40,245 bases of DNA from Clostridiaceae bacterium (GCA_016280595.1 JAEEHB010000056.1:1-40245); one strand, 5' to 3'. Counted from the stretch's first letter, positions 16,510 through 23,417 are shown. The notes: generated by a model from the letters alone, not told the origin. A program made the numbers and translations.

Positions 16510-17094
16510 TCAGAAAAGGGCTGTGCCGGTAAAGCCGGTAAAGCCGAGTGAAATCAGTGCAACATAAAGAAACATTGCGGGCGTGCCCCTGAAGGCGGGG
16601 GGTATGTGCCTGTTCTTTTCGAGCGCCCTCGAGCCGCTGCCTATAAGCGCGGCGGCAAGCACAAACGCTGCGCCCGCGCCGAGGCCGAGACCTATGCTGT
16701 TTTGCAGCGAATAGGCGGCGTTGTTGTTGATATAGGGCACGGCAAACACGAGGGTGTTGAGCGCCGAAATGCCGAGGTTGCCGAGCAGTTCTTTATCGCG
16801 CGTGATGAGATGCACGATGAGAGCCGTGACGGCGTAAACCGCCGTGAGCACTCCGCCGTAAATCATCGCCTTAACCGCGTAAGATTCGGCCGAGTGAGTG
16901 TAGATGCCGATAAGGCTGCAGATAACGCTCGTCACAACCGAAAAGCCCGATATCATCGCGGCGAATTTGAGGAAAGTGCCGGGGCGCTTCGCAATTCTGA
17001 TCGCTTCGCTCATACCGAGGCCCGAGCACATAACGAGGTTTTGCACAAAGACCACGTAGAGGGCGGTTATGAGAAGGTCGGAAATTATCTTCAT
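16510..17094 (-). CDS. rnfA: RnfA-like membrane subunit lacking one cluster cysteine
   Basis: A 194-aa, six-span protein. The C-terminus IPPAFRGTPAMFLYVALISL then GFTGFTG matches the VPAPFRG...SLAFMGFSG end of RnfA/RsxA, and the N-terminal NLVMCSGLGMS aligns with the LGLCPFMGVS half-repeat. In Rnf/Nqr enzymes the A and E subunits each supply two Cys to an intramembrane 2Fe-2S centre. Here the first (Cys23) is kept, but the second, in the TNCAV motif, is replaced in SALNTLVFAV (about residues 110-119). The start overlaps the rnfE stop by 4 bp. Subunits B, C and G are absent nearby. Symbol is by homology; electron transfer is doubtful. Confidence 0.82.
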   Translation of the reverse strand: MKIISDLLITALYVVFVQNLVMCSGLGMSEAIRIAKRPGTFLKFAAMISGFSVVTSVICSLIGIYTHSAESYAVKAMIYGGVLTAVYAVTALIVHLITRDKELLGNLGISALNTLVFAVPYINNNAAYSLQNSIGLGLGAGAAFVLAAALIGSGSRALEKNRHIPPAFRGTPAMFLYVALISLGFTGFTGTALF

Positions 17095-17888
17095 TCTTCG
17101 TCACCCTCCTCATCTTTGTTTGTGAACGAGTCTATGAGTTCATTCACGCTCGAGAGCAGGTAGGCGTACTCGTCATCGTTTTCGATTGTAAGATCAAGGT
17201 CAACCTGCTCAGGTTCAAAGTCGCCGTCAACCTCAAGTTCGATTTCCTCAGGCTGAGCGGAAGTTTCTTTGCGGGCGGGTTTTTCTGCGGTTCTTTTTGC
17301 GGTAAACGCCTGCAGTGCCGCCGCGCCGAAGCCGAGCAGCACAAGGCAGCCTGCGGGCATCGCCATTGCGGGCAGGGTAAATTTGAAATTGAGCGTGCGC
17401 CCGAGGATACTGCCGCTGCCGATTATTTCACGCAGCGCTCCGCAGATTATCATCACGATGCCTATGCCCGTGCCCGCCGCGAGAGCGTCATACACCGCTG
17501 TGCGCACATCGTTTTTCACCGCAAAGGTTTCGCAGTGAACGGCGGTAGCGGAGTTGATTGCCACAAGGGGCAGGAACACACGCATTGTGAAGGAAAGATT
17601 GATGAGAGTTTTGAATTCGATAAGCCAGAGCACGGGGCAGATGAGCAGAAGCCCGAGTATCAGATAGACAGCTACTCTCACGGGCCTTGACACCTTTCTG
17701 AGCATAAGGCTCGCTGCAAACGATGAAACCAGAATATGCGCAAACACAGCGAGCGCGATGAAGAAGGCGTCTTTAAGATTCTGCGTTGCCGCCACAACGG
17801 GGCACAGCGCCACGCACTGCACGAGCACCGGGTTAAACCTGAAAGCGCCGGTGCGCATCATTGAGGAGAGTGAATAGTTTTTATCCAT
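17091..17888 (-). CDS. rnfE: RnfE-like membrane subunit with acidic C-terminal extension
   Basis: A 265-aa membrane protein. NPVLVQCVALCPVVAAT (19-35) matches the NSALVQLLGLCPLLAVT motif of RnfE, and GALREIIGSGSILG matches GSLREIIGNGTLF. The first cluster Cys (Cys29) is present, but the VTNC motif reads INSATAVHCE, so the second is Ser113; Cys119 six residues later is not at the usual place. After the last span, residues about 205-265 are a cytoplasmic tail very rich in Glu and Asp, not typical of the family. It overlaps rnfD by 8 bp and rnfA by 4 bp. Confidence 0.82.
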   Translation of the reverse strand: MDKNYSLSSMMRTGAFRFNPVLVQCVALCPVVAATQNLKDAFFIALAVFAHILVSSFAASLMLRKVSRPVRVAVYLILGLLLICPVLWLIEFKTLINLSFTMRVFLPLVAINSATAVHCETFAVKNDVRTAVYDALAAGTGIGIVMIICGALREIIGSGSILGRTLNFKFTLPAMAMPAGCLVLLGFGAAALQAFTAKRTAEKPARKETSAQPEEIELEVDGDFEPEQVDLDLTIENDDEYAYLLSSVNELIDSFTNKDEEGDEE

Positions 17889-18840
17889 TTGCCTTCACCT
17901 CCCGTGCTTTCTGCCTTGTGGAGACTATAATTCTCGCTCTGTCGGTCAGCATATCGAGAAGCGGGCTGAAAGCGTTTGCAATCAGCACGGCAAAGCATAC
18001 CGGCTCCTCAAACGCGCCGAGTTTGCGCATCGTCATACACACTATGCCGGTGAACACTCCGTATACCACTTTGTTTGCCCTGTGCACGGGCATAGTCGCG
18101 GGATTGGTGAGCATAAACACCGCCGCAAACAGGAGCGAGCCGGAGCAGAGCTCCATAATCGCGCAGGAGATAACCGAGCCCTCCGAGCGCGGGAAAATGA
18201 GAGAAACAAGCAGGCACGCGCCGAGAAATCCCGCGGAGGGGATGAGCGACTGACGCCTGCGGATAACGAGAAACACCACACAGCCGAGCATTGCGATTAC
18301 GCAGGTTGTGCCCATAGGGCCGTAGATGTTGCCCGTGAGTATATCGAGGAAGTTTGAGGCCGTGAGCCTCACCGTATTGCCCGACACAAGAGAGGAGCCG
18401 AGCGAAACGCTCTTCATAAACGCCCTGCCCGAGCCGTAGGTGAAAATCTGTTCTTTAAAGCAGACCGCGGCAAAGGCGAAGCCTGCGGCGGCGGGCACAA
18501 AGGGTGTGCGCATACCGCCTCCGAAAGGAATTTTAGCCGCGAGTATCGCAAAGGAAACCGCCGTCATTCCGATATAAACGGGGACATCGGCAGGCAGCAT
18601 CATGGCGATGATTATGCCCGTGCATATACCGCTCAGGTCCGCGGCGTAATACTGCTTGTTGACTATGATGCCCGCGACAAAATCGCAGACGAAAGCCGTG
18701 AGCACGCATACGGCAAGGGTGCGCAGAGCGGCGGCTCCGTAGTACCATATCGAAAGAGCACACGGGGCTGCGAGCATAAGGAGATAATCTCCGTATATTT
18801 TGGTTGATTTTGCTGTCTGACCGTTCCTTGCGTCAGCCAA
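17881..18840 (-). CDS. rnfD: RnfD-like membrane subunit with altered flavinylation motif
   Basis: A 319-aa polytopic protein. ADLSGICTGIIIAMMLPADVP, shown by its core GICTGIIIAMMLP, matches the TGLLLAVSIPP region, and FGGGMRTPFVPAAAGFA matches YGGLGQNPFNPAMIGY. CSGSLLFAAVFMLTNPATMP and AFAVLLAN-like FAVLIANAFSPLLD also fit RnfD. RnfD normally carries FMN on a Thr in a D-x-x-S-x-A-T motif; the corresponding site here is SLVSGNT (150-156), with Ser for Asp and Asn for Ala. The start is TTG at 18838-18840 with GAGGTG upstream, overlapping the rpe stop by 8 bp. Membership in the family is confident; covalent flavin binding is doubtful. Confidence 0.82.
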   Translation of the reverse strand: MADARNGQTAKSTKIYGDYLLMLAAPCALSIWYYGAAALRTLAVCVLTAFVCDFVAGIIVNKQYYAADLSGICTGIIIAMMLPADVPVYIGMTAVSFAILAAKIPFGGGMRTPFVPAAAGFAFAAVCFKEQIFTYGSGRAFMKSVSLGSSLVSGNTVRLTASNFLDILTGNIYGPMGTTCVIAMLGCVVFLVIRRRQSLIPSAGFLGACLLVSLIFPRSEGSVISCAIMELCSGSLLFAAVFMLTNPATMPVHRANKVVYGVFTGIVCMTMRKLGAFEEPVCFAVLIANAFSPLLDMLTDRARIIVSTRQKAREVKANG

Positions 18841-19501
18841 TGGATTTCACCTCTGCGTTTCTTTTGAGTGTGCCGATTGCGGCGGCAGGGTCGGGTGAGC
18901 GGAATACCGCGCTGCCCGCAACAAATACGTTTGCGCCCGCGGCGGCGGCAGTGACAACGGTCTCATAATTGATGCCGCCGTCAACCTGTATGTCAAGGTC
19001 TTTGCCGAGCGCAGCGGCAGCCTGCCTGATGAGGCTCACTTTGGGCATTGTTTCGGGCATAAAGGACTGCCCTCCGAAGCCGGGCTCAACCGTCATCACA
19101 AGTATCATATCGGCTTTTCTGATATAGGGAATCACCTCTTCGGCGGGGGTGGCGGGCTTTATCGCTATGCCCGCTTTGCAGCCGAGAGCGTGAATTCTGT
19201 CAAGAGTTTCATCTGTGTCGGAATCGCTTTCGATATGAAAAACTATCATATCCGCGCCCGCTTTCGCGAAGTCCTCCGCGTATTTAAGAGGGTCGGATAT
19301 CATAAGATGCACATCGAAAAACAGAGAAGTCTTATCTCTGATTGAGGCAATCACGGGAGCGCCGAAACTGATATTCGGCACAAAATGACCGTCCATTACA
19401 TCAAGGTGAAGCATATCCGCGCCGCCGTTTTCGGCTTTTTTCGCCTCGTCGCCCAGGCGCGAAAAATCGGATGCAAGCACCGACGGAGAAATTTTTATCA
19501 T
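18833..19501 (-). CDS. rpe: Ribulose-phosphate 3-epimerase
   Basis: A 222-aa TIM-barrel enzyme of the pentose phosphate pathway interconverting ribulose 5-phosphate and xylulose 5-phosphate. ISPSVLASDFSRLGDE, LHLDVMDGHFVPNISFG, DVHLMI, MTVEPGFGGQSFM and IQVDGGI carry the metal-binding His/Asp residues and the phosphate loop. ATG at 19499-19501 has CCGGAGG upstream. It is the first gene after a perfect promoter at 19542-19570 and so heads the run of 13 minus-strand genes down to the terminator at 9771-9805. Pairing with Rnf-like genes is unusual and may only reflect shared expression. Confidence 0.95.
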   Translation of the reverse strand: MIKISPSVLASDFSRLGDEAKKAENGGADMLHLDVMDGHFVPNISFGAPVIASIRDKTSLFFDVHLMISDPLKYAEDFAKAGADMIVFHIESDSDTDETLDRIHALGCKAGIAIKPATPAEEVIPYIRKADMILVMTVEPGFGGQSFMPETMPKVSLIRQAAAALGKDLDIQVDGGINYETVVTAAAAGANVFVAGSAVFRSPDPAAAIGTLKRNAEVKSIG

Positions 19502-19541
19502 TACCGACACCTCCGGAAAGATTACATAAAAATACAGCATA

Positions 19542-19570
19542 ATTATATCATAGCACTCATTAGAGGTCAA
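19542..19570 (-). promoter_or_regulatory. Promoter of the rpe-rnfDEA operon
   Basis: Minus-strand TTGACC (19565-19570), 17-bp spacer, consensus TATAAT (19542-19547), about 40 bp upstream of rpe. No other convincing promoter was seen in the minus-strand genes down to 9816, most of which overlap or lie within 22 bp of each other. Confidence 0.85.
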
Positions 19571-19666
19571 TAATATAAAATAAACAAACAGTGAACAATA
19601 ATAATTCGCAATGAAGGGGCGCGGATAGAATGCAGAATTAAGAATTGCAGGGCACAGATATATGCC

Positions 19667-19735
19667 TGTCATTCCGAGCCTGTCGAGGAATCTGCACATA
19701 GATCCTTCGACTCGCTCTGCTCGCTCAGGATGACA
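19667..19735. repeat. Repeat family A (TGTCAT...ATGACA palindromic element)
   Basis: A 69-bp element with inverted ends TGTCATTCCGAGC and GCTCAGGATGACA and the inner core TCGAAGGATCTATGTGCAGA on the minus strand. A second copy (28775-28823, opposite orientation) shares about 45 bp and lacks the far end. Remnants of its right end flank the structured repeat at 26755-26890. It is noncoding. Similar GTCATTCTGAGC-type elements are common between genes in many bacteria. Confidence 0.75.
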
Positions 19736-19761
19736 GTAGGGTAGTATAACCAAATCTTATC

Positions 19762-19866
19762 CCGTAGGGGCGCGGGTATCCGGTGGACACCTCTGCCAAA
19801 GGCAGAAGCGCCGACCGAACCGACAGGTGAGACCGGATATTATCCGCCCGCCACACAGGATATGCG
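19762..19866. repeat. Repeat family B, copy 1
   Basis: A 105-bp noncoding element, from CCGTAGGGGCGCGGG to GGATATGCG, matching 26917-27020 at most positions. The central hairpin is CTGCC-AAA-GGCAG here and CTGCC-GCA-GGCAG in the other copy: the stem is constant and the loop varies. The end GGATATTATCCGCCCGCC is also the inverted form of family C (20718-20769, 28698-28749), so the families share modules. Hairpins such as CTTCCCCTC/GAGGGGAAG and TGTCATCGC/GCGATGACA continue to about 20140. Confidence 0.75.
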
Positions 19867-20081
19867 TAAGCATCGTAGGGAACGCCGTCCCGGCGTTCCG
19901 TCCGTGCCGCAGGCGCGGAAGTATGGCTTCCCCTCGAGGGGAAGCTGTCACGACAAAAGGATATAAATCGTGACTGATGAGGTGGAAAATCTGCCTCTTG
20001 ATTGAATACAATCTTTACACGCCGTGACACCTCATCCACCGCAAGCGGTCCCCCTTTTTCTCGCCGAAGACGGCTAACCCC

Positions 20082-20101
20082 TGTCATCGCAAGCGATGAC
20101 A
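20082..20101. repeat. Perfect hairpin TGTCATCGC-AA-GCGATGACA
   Basis: A 9-bp perfect inverted repeat with a 2-nt loop, one of several short palindromes in 19880-20140 (others: CTTCCCCTC/GAGGGGAAG near 19930, GTCACGA/TCGTGAC near 19950-19975, CCCCTTG/CAAGGGG near 20103-20118). Noncoding repeat-rich DNA. Confidence 0.6.
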
Positions 20102-20147
20102 CCCCCTTGACAAGGGGATCACCTCAAGGGGAAGGCATAACGAAAAA

Positions 20148-20179
20148 TGTGAATAACTGCGTGAATAACTTGTGAATAA
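20148..20179 (-). promoter_or_regulatory. Three DnaA-box-like sites in phase
   Basis: Minus-strand TTATTCACA at 20148-20156 and 20171-20179, and TTATTCACG at 20160-20168. The first and third match the DnaA consensus TTATNCACA exactly; starts are 12 and 11 bp apart, about one helical turn. Two tandem arrays and an AT-rich tract follow immediately. Binding by DnaA is inference from sequence only; no replication gene is nearby. Confidence 0.5.
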
Positions 20180-20211
20180 CTGCGATTTTCGGGCTTAAAC
20201 CCTCATTTTGT

Positions 20212-20303
20212 GAGGTTCCGGAACATCATTTTTTGCGGTTCCAGACCGTTAATTTTTGAGGTTCCGGAACATTAAATTTTGCGGTTCAAGACCCGCAAAT
20301 TTT
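20212..20303. repeat. 23-bp tandem array, four units in alternating types
   Basis: Four units of exactly 23 bp starting at 20212, 20235, 20258 and 20281. Units 1 and 3 begin GAGGTTCCGGAACAT, containing the palindrome GTTCCGGAAC; units 2 and 4 begin GCGGTTCCAGACC or GCGGTTCAAGACC. All end in T-rich runs. The alternation makes a 46-bp higher-order repeat. No open frame uses it. It resembles iteron or binding-site arrays, but the binding protein is unknown. Confidence 0.75.
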
Positions 20304-20313
20304 GAGGGGAATT

Positions 20314-20369
20314 AATACTGAAAGAATAATACTGAAATATCAATACTGAATGAGTAATACTGAATCAGA
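20314..20369. repeat. 14-bp tandem array, AATACTGAA x4
   Basis: AATACTGAA recurs at 20314, 20328, 20342 and 20356, exactly 14 bp apart, with variable 5-bp spacers. It is followed by an AT-only stretch (about 20371-20384) and the hairpin AAAAACGG/CCGTTTTT at about 20396-20417. No coding potential. Confidence 0.75.
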
Positions 20370-20559
20370 TTATTATTATAATATCGCCCGGAGTGAAAAA
20401 ACGGATAAACCGTTTTTCATTTTTCGGCTTATGCCGTAAAGTCCCTTCACCCTAAGGCTGAAACAGGGGGTTTTGTCACCCCGTTTGCGGTGACAAATCG
20501 GGAATTTATCAAAAAAAGTGACAAAAGATATAGTTTTGTAACGTGGATTTTAATATGCA

Positions 20560-20769
20560 GGGCACGGATACATCCGTGCTGTTTTTATCCGGCAAGCATA
20601 TATGTTTGCCCTGCAATTCCGCGCCTGCGGCACGGACGGAACGCCGGAACGGCGCTCCCTACAATGCTCCGCATATCCTGTAAGGCAAAAGGATTTGTTA
20701 TTCGATATCGATATGTTTTATGCTCACGCATATCCTGTGTGGCGGGCGGATAATATCCGCCCCTACGGG
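20560..20769. repeat. Repeat families D, E and C in series
   Basis: 20560-20624 has GCACGGATACATCCGTGC and GGCAAGCATATATGTTTGCC palindromes, matching 28637-28697 in inverted order (family D). 20636-20665 has AACGCCGGAACGGCG, shared with 35516-35540 and inverted near 19878-19905 (family E). 20718-20769 is a 52-bp stretch identical to 28698-28749 (family C) with the palindrome GGCGGATAATATCCGCC. All noncoding. Confidence 0.75.
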
Positions 20770-20840
20770 GTACGCATTTGTTAAAAAACAATTATTAATC
20801 TTGCTTACTCAGTGGCACTTAGGGAGGGAGCAGAAAAGGT

Positions 20841-20948
20841 TGAACCGACGAAGCGCCGCCTGTGGCGGATAAAGCGAGGCGGTGAAAGGAAGAAACAAGG
20901 AGTATCACGAAGCAAAACAGCGAGTGAGACGACTGTGTTTCTGACGGT
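20841..20948 (+). repeat. 109-bp structured repeat element, copy 3
   Basis: Starts TGAACCGACGAAGCG, as in the copies inside the tRNA. The inner hairpin is CCGCC-TGT-GGCGG, the right hairpin is 20892-20941 (GAAACA...TGTTTC), and it ends CTGACGG. It interrupts the 3'-end repeat that is continuous at 35577-35802: flanking AGTGGCAC...AGAAAAGG and TTTTCATT...GAAGACAG belong to that other repeat. Confidence 0.75.
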
Positions 20949-20968
20949 TTCCGTTTTCATTTTCGGCC

Positions 20969-21138
20969 GAAGACAGTATCGGGATACGGCGAATGAGCAA
21001 AGGCTCCGAAAAAAGACAATAACAAAACATTCCTTATGACAAGTCAGAATAAATAAAATTCAAGGACTGCAAGCAATAAGCCTGCAGCCCTTTTTAACTC
21101 TATTGTCTTTTTGTTTTTCGCCGTATATTCCCCGACCG
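20969..21138. repeat. 3'-end repeat, copy 1, carrying a bidirectional terminator
   Basis: About 170 bp from GAAGACAG to CCCCGACCG, strongly similar to 35632-35802. Both copies sit directly after the stop of a minus-strand gene (M20 peptidase, hisIE) in the same orientation, and both contain a GGACTGC hairpin with T runs on both sides and the segment CTCTATTGTCTTTT. Confidence 0.8.
21064..21095 (-). terminator. Terminator of the M20 peptidase gene
   Basis: On the minus strand GGGCTGCAGGC/GCTTGCAGTCC pairs over 11 bp with two G-U pairs and loop TTATT, followed by TTGAATTTTATTT. On the plus strand the same hairpin is weaker but followed by TTTTT, so it may work both ways. Confidence 0.7.
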
Positions 21139-21146
21139 AAGACCGA

Positions 21147-22598
21147 TCAGTTATGATTCTTTACGAAATACTTGTAAAACTTCACTCCTGCCGCCACTGC
21201 CGCCGTGCCGATATTTTCATTAGGCGCGTGCATTGCCGCGATCTGCTGTGAATCCATCACTATCGGGGTGAAGCGTATGCAGTTGTCGCTCACCGCCTCA
21301 TAGTGTCTGCAGTCCGTGCCGCCGCTCATATAGTAGGGTGCGAAGGCGTATTCGGGGAATACTTCGTTTACGCACTTCTTGAGATACTGCATTTCTTCGC
21401 TTTCGGTGTCCGTTTCGTGTGAGGAATCGAAGCCGATGATGAGTTCCGTTTCAATGTCGTATTTCGCCGCTGTCCTGCGCAGGATTTCGAGGCATTCATC
21501 GCGTGACTGGAACTGCCCCACGCGCATATTCGCTATCATATACGCTTCGGACGGAATCACGTTTGGCGCCTGTGAGCCCTCCGCCATGGTAAACACGAGA
21601 GTAGTGGTCACAAACGCTCTTGCCGCCGGTGAAAATGAAGGCATCAGGGCGGTGAGAAGGGGCTTGAAGAGCCACATATTGCCGAAGATGAATCTCATCG
21701 GGAATTTAAGATAGGGCGCGATGCACGTGAGAGTTTTTTCAACCACGGGAGGCATCTTCGTCTTGAAATGGTTTTTCTTTTCCATTTCGCACACGAAGGC
21801 GGAAAGCCGCGCGAAGGGATTGTCTTTCGGCGGGGTGGATGAGTGGCCGCCGTTGCTCTTCGCGGTGAATTTAATGTGGCTCGTGCCCTTTTCGATTACG
21901 CCGACACCCGCGCAAAGAGTGGTCATGCCTGGCAGAATATCCGATACTATCGCTCCGCCCTCGTCCATTGCGGCGCACAGATGAACGCCTTTATCCTTGA
22001 GGTAATTTACGAGTATTCCGGCGCCGCCGCCCGAAGTTTCTTCGTTGCAGGCGTAGGCGAGGTAAACATCTCTTTCGGGCACAAAGCCCTCTTCAAGCAG
22101 TTCTTCCACAGCCGCCATTTCGCTCATCACGGTGCATTTGCAGTCCATTGCGCCTCTGCCGTGCACCTTGCCGTCTTCTATATCGCCGGAAAACGGATCG
22201 TGCTCCCAGCCCTCGGGTGAGGCGGGCACAACATCCTGGTGACCCATGAGCAGCAGGGCGTCTTTGGATGAATCCTTACCCTGCCAGCGGTATATGATAT
22301 TGCCGTCAATCTCGGTCATCTCAAGCTTTTCGTGAATAAGCGGGAAGAGTTCCTTAAGCACGGCGTGAAGTTTGTAAAACTCGGTTTTGTCTTCGCCCGC
22401 ACCTTTTGATACGGTGGGCACTTTCACCATTTCCGAGAGCATATGTGCGTATTTCGCCTCGTCTTCGGGTGTAAACGGAGCCTGCGAGGGCCTGCCCGAC
22501 GGCTTCGCCTTAATCATAACCGCCCTGATGAGAGCGATTATCAGCAGCAGCGCTGTAATGCAGAGCACCGCGCACAGAATGATAAGACATATTTTCAT
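21147..22598 (-). CDS. M20 family metallopeptidase with N-terminal membrane anchor
   Basis: A 483-aa zinc peptidase of the carboxypeptidase S / PM20D1-like branch. Residues 3-28 form a hydrophobic anchor. Metal-site residues are His120 and Asp122 in LLMGHQDVVPASPEGW, Asp152 in GRGAMDCKC, Glu186-Glu187 in ACNEETSGG, Asp212 in MDEGGA and a late His in MHAPNENIG. The lid domain has NGGHSSTPPKDNPFARL. The ATG at 22596-22598 with AAGGGA upstream is preferred to an in-frame start 17 codons earlier, which would overlap the promoter. The substrate is probably an N-acyl amino acid or small peptide. It has its own promoter and terminator. Confidence 0.92.
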   Translation of the reverse strand: MKICLIILCAVLCITALLLIIALIRAVMIKAKPSGRPSQAPFTPEDEAKYAHMLSEMVKVPTVSKGAGEDKTEFYKLHAVLKELFPLIHEKLEMTEIDGNIIYRWQGKDSSKDALLLMGHQDVVPASPEGWEHDPFSGDIEDGKVHGRGAMDCKCTVMSEMAAVEELLEEGFVPERDVYLAYACNEETSGGGAGILVNYLKDKGVHLCAAMDEGGAIVSDILPGMTTLCAGVGVIEKGTSHIKFTAKSNGGHSSTPPKDNPFARLSAFVCEMEKKNHFKTKMPPVVEKTLTCIAPYLKFPMRFIFGNMWLFKPLLTALMPSFSPAARAFVTTTLVFTMAEGSQAPNVIPSEAYMIANMRVGQFQSRDECLEILRRTAAKYDIETELIIGFDSSHETDTESEEMQYLKKCVNEVFPEYAFAPYYMSGGTDCRHYEAVSDNCIRFTPIVMDSQQIAAMHAPNENIGTAAVAAGVKFYKYFVKNHN

Positions 22599-22620
22599 AT
22601 TATCCCTTCTTTCGTGTTTT

Positions 22621-22649
22621 AGAATAGCATAATGCCCCCTGACTGTCAA
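22621..22649 (-). promoter_or_regulatory. Promoter of the M20 peptidase gene
   Basis: Minus-strand TTGACA (22644-22649), 17-bp spacer, TATTCT (22621-22626), just downstream of the terminator at 22651-22683. Confidence 0.75.
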
Positions 22650-22650
22650 A

Positions 22651-22683
22651 CAAAAAGATTGCCCCGCCGTGAGCGGAGCAATC
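22651..22683 (-). terminator. Terminator of the pckA operon
   Basis: Minus-strand stem GATTGCTCCGC/GCGGGGCAATC (11 bp, one G-U), loop TCACG, followed by TTTTTG; 9 nt after the stop of the 107-aa gene. Confidence 0.85.
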
Positions 22684-22692
22684 CGTGTGAGA

Positions 22693-23016
22693 TTATTTCT
22701 TCTTCTTTTTCGTTATTGCCGCTTTGACCCTGCCCTCCGGGTCCTTGATGAAGAGGACGATGAGCCAGATGATAAGGCCGAGTGCCGTTACGCTGAGGCC
22801 CAGGAAAAGGTCGTTGAGCATATCCTCGGGGGCGGGGGAGAAGTATTCCTCTGCGCCGAGTTCGATATACTCGAAAATCGCGTCAACAAACCACATTATC
22901 GATGCGCCCCAGAAAAGGAAGCAGGGCACCGAGTAGAGCATTTTGCCTTCGGGTGCGTTCTTGTACCACAGCACCGTGAAGATGACTGCGGAAAAAACGG
23001 AAACGAGCAGTGTCAT
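22693..23016 (-). CDS. 107-aa membrane protein in the pckA operon
   Basis: A small protein with three predicted spans: about 1-18 (LLVSVFSAVIFTVLW), 27-50 (YSVPCFLFWGASIMWFVDAIF) and 69-92 (LFLGLSVTALGLIIWLIVLFI). An acidic loop joins the last two, and the end is basic, KKKKK. The start codon shares one base with the stop of the 133-aa gene (TAATG) and GGAGG is well placed. No characterised family is recognised. Its tight coupling to the preceding membrane protein suggests a two-subunit unit. It ends at a strong terminator. Confidence 0.82.
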   Translation of the reverse strand: MTLLVSVFSAVIFTVLWYKNAPEGKMLYSVPCFLFWGASIMWFVDAIFEYIELGAEEYFSPAPEDMLNDLFLGLSVTALGLIIWLIVLFIKDPEGRVKAAITKKKKK

Positions 23017-23417
23017 TACGCATTTTCCTCCGCTGTTTCATTGGTGCTTCTGCTTGTGATAATATGAGCAACGGCAACTCCGATTGCCCACAGGGCCGTC
23101 ACAAGCACTGCCATGGTAACGCCGACCGTCATCATCTCGTGCAGCATTTCAGCCGTTTCGGCAGGGTCCGTCATCGCCGTTAAGAACGGGGGGAAGGGGA
23201 CCACTTCGCCGTGCCACAGGTGCTCAAAAGCAAGCAGAATAACGCCGCCCCAGAGCAGACCCGCAAGCCAGGTGAGTTTCTGGGTTACGGATGAAAGTTT
23301 GCTTTCGGAGTTGTTGCCGGTGCTGAGTTTAACAGCCTTGTTTTCCTTCGCTTTGAGCACGGCGACAGCCGCGGTCACAACGATTGCTTCTGTGCCGGGA
23401 ACTATGAAACATGCCAT
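23016..23417 (-). CDS. 133-aa membrane protein in the pckA operon with His/Glu motifs
   Basis: Three predicted spans (about 4-22, 49-66, 96-120). Span 2 runs into LAFEHLWHGEVVPFPPFLTAM, here residues 62-82 in part, with His66, His69, Glu65 and Glu71. LHEMMTVG (92-99) adds His93 and Glu94, and His118 lies in the last span. This charged, histidine-rich membrane edge, which I recall as recurring in uncharacterised clostridial proteins, could bind metal or ions, but no function is established. GGAGGAAATTAAAATG gives a clear start. It follows pckA by 33 bp and overlaps the 107-aa gene by 1 bp. Confidence 0.82.
   Translation of the reverse strand: MACFIVPGTEAIVVTAAVAVLKAKENKAVKLSTGNNSESKLSSVTQKLTWLAGLLWGGVILLAFEHLWHGEVVPFPPFLTAMTDPAETAEMLHEMMTVGVTMAVLVTALWAIGVAVAHIITSRSTNETAEENA

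Noticed and set aside
19725..20102. Minus-strand frames of up to 125 codons in the repeat-rich gap
   Set aside because: They consist of repeat families A and B and hairpins, similar frames recur wherever the repeats recur, and there are no family features.
20212..20369. CRISPR array
   Set aside because: The units are contiguous tandem repeats of 23 and 14 bp without unique spacers, and no cas genes are present.
20148..20384. Chromosomal replication origin
   Set aside because: DnaA-box-like sites and an AT tract are present, but dnaA, dnaN, rpmH and rnpA are absent and gene orientation does not flip around it. Kept only as a DnaA-binding candidate.
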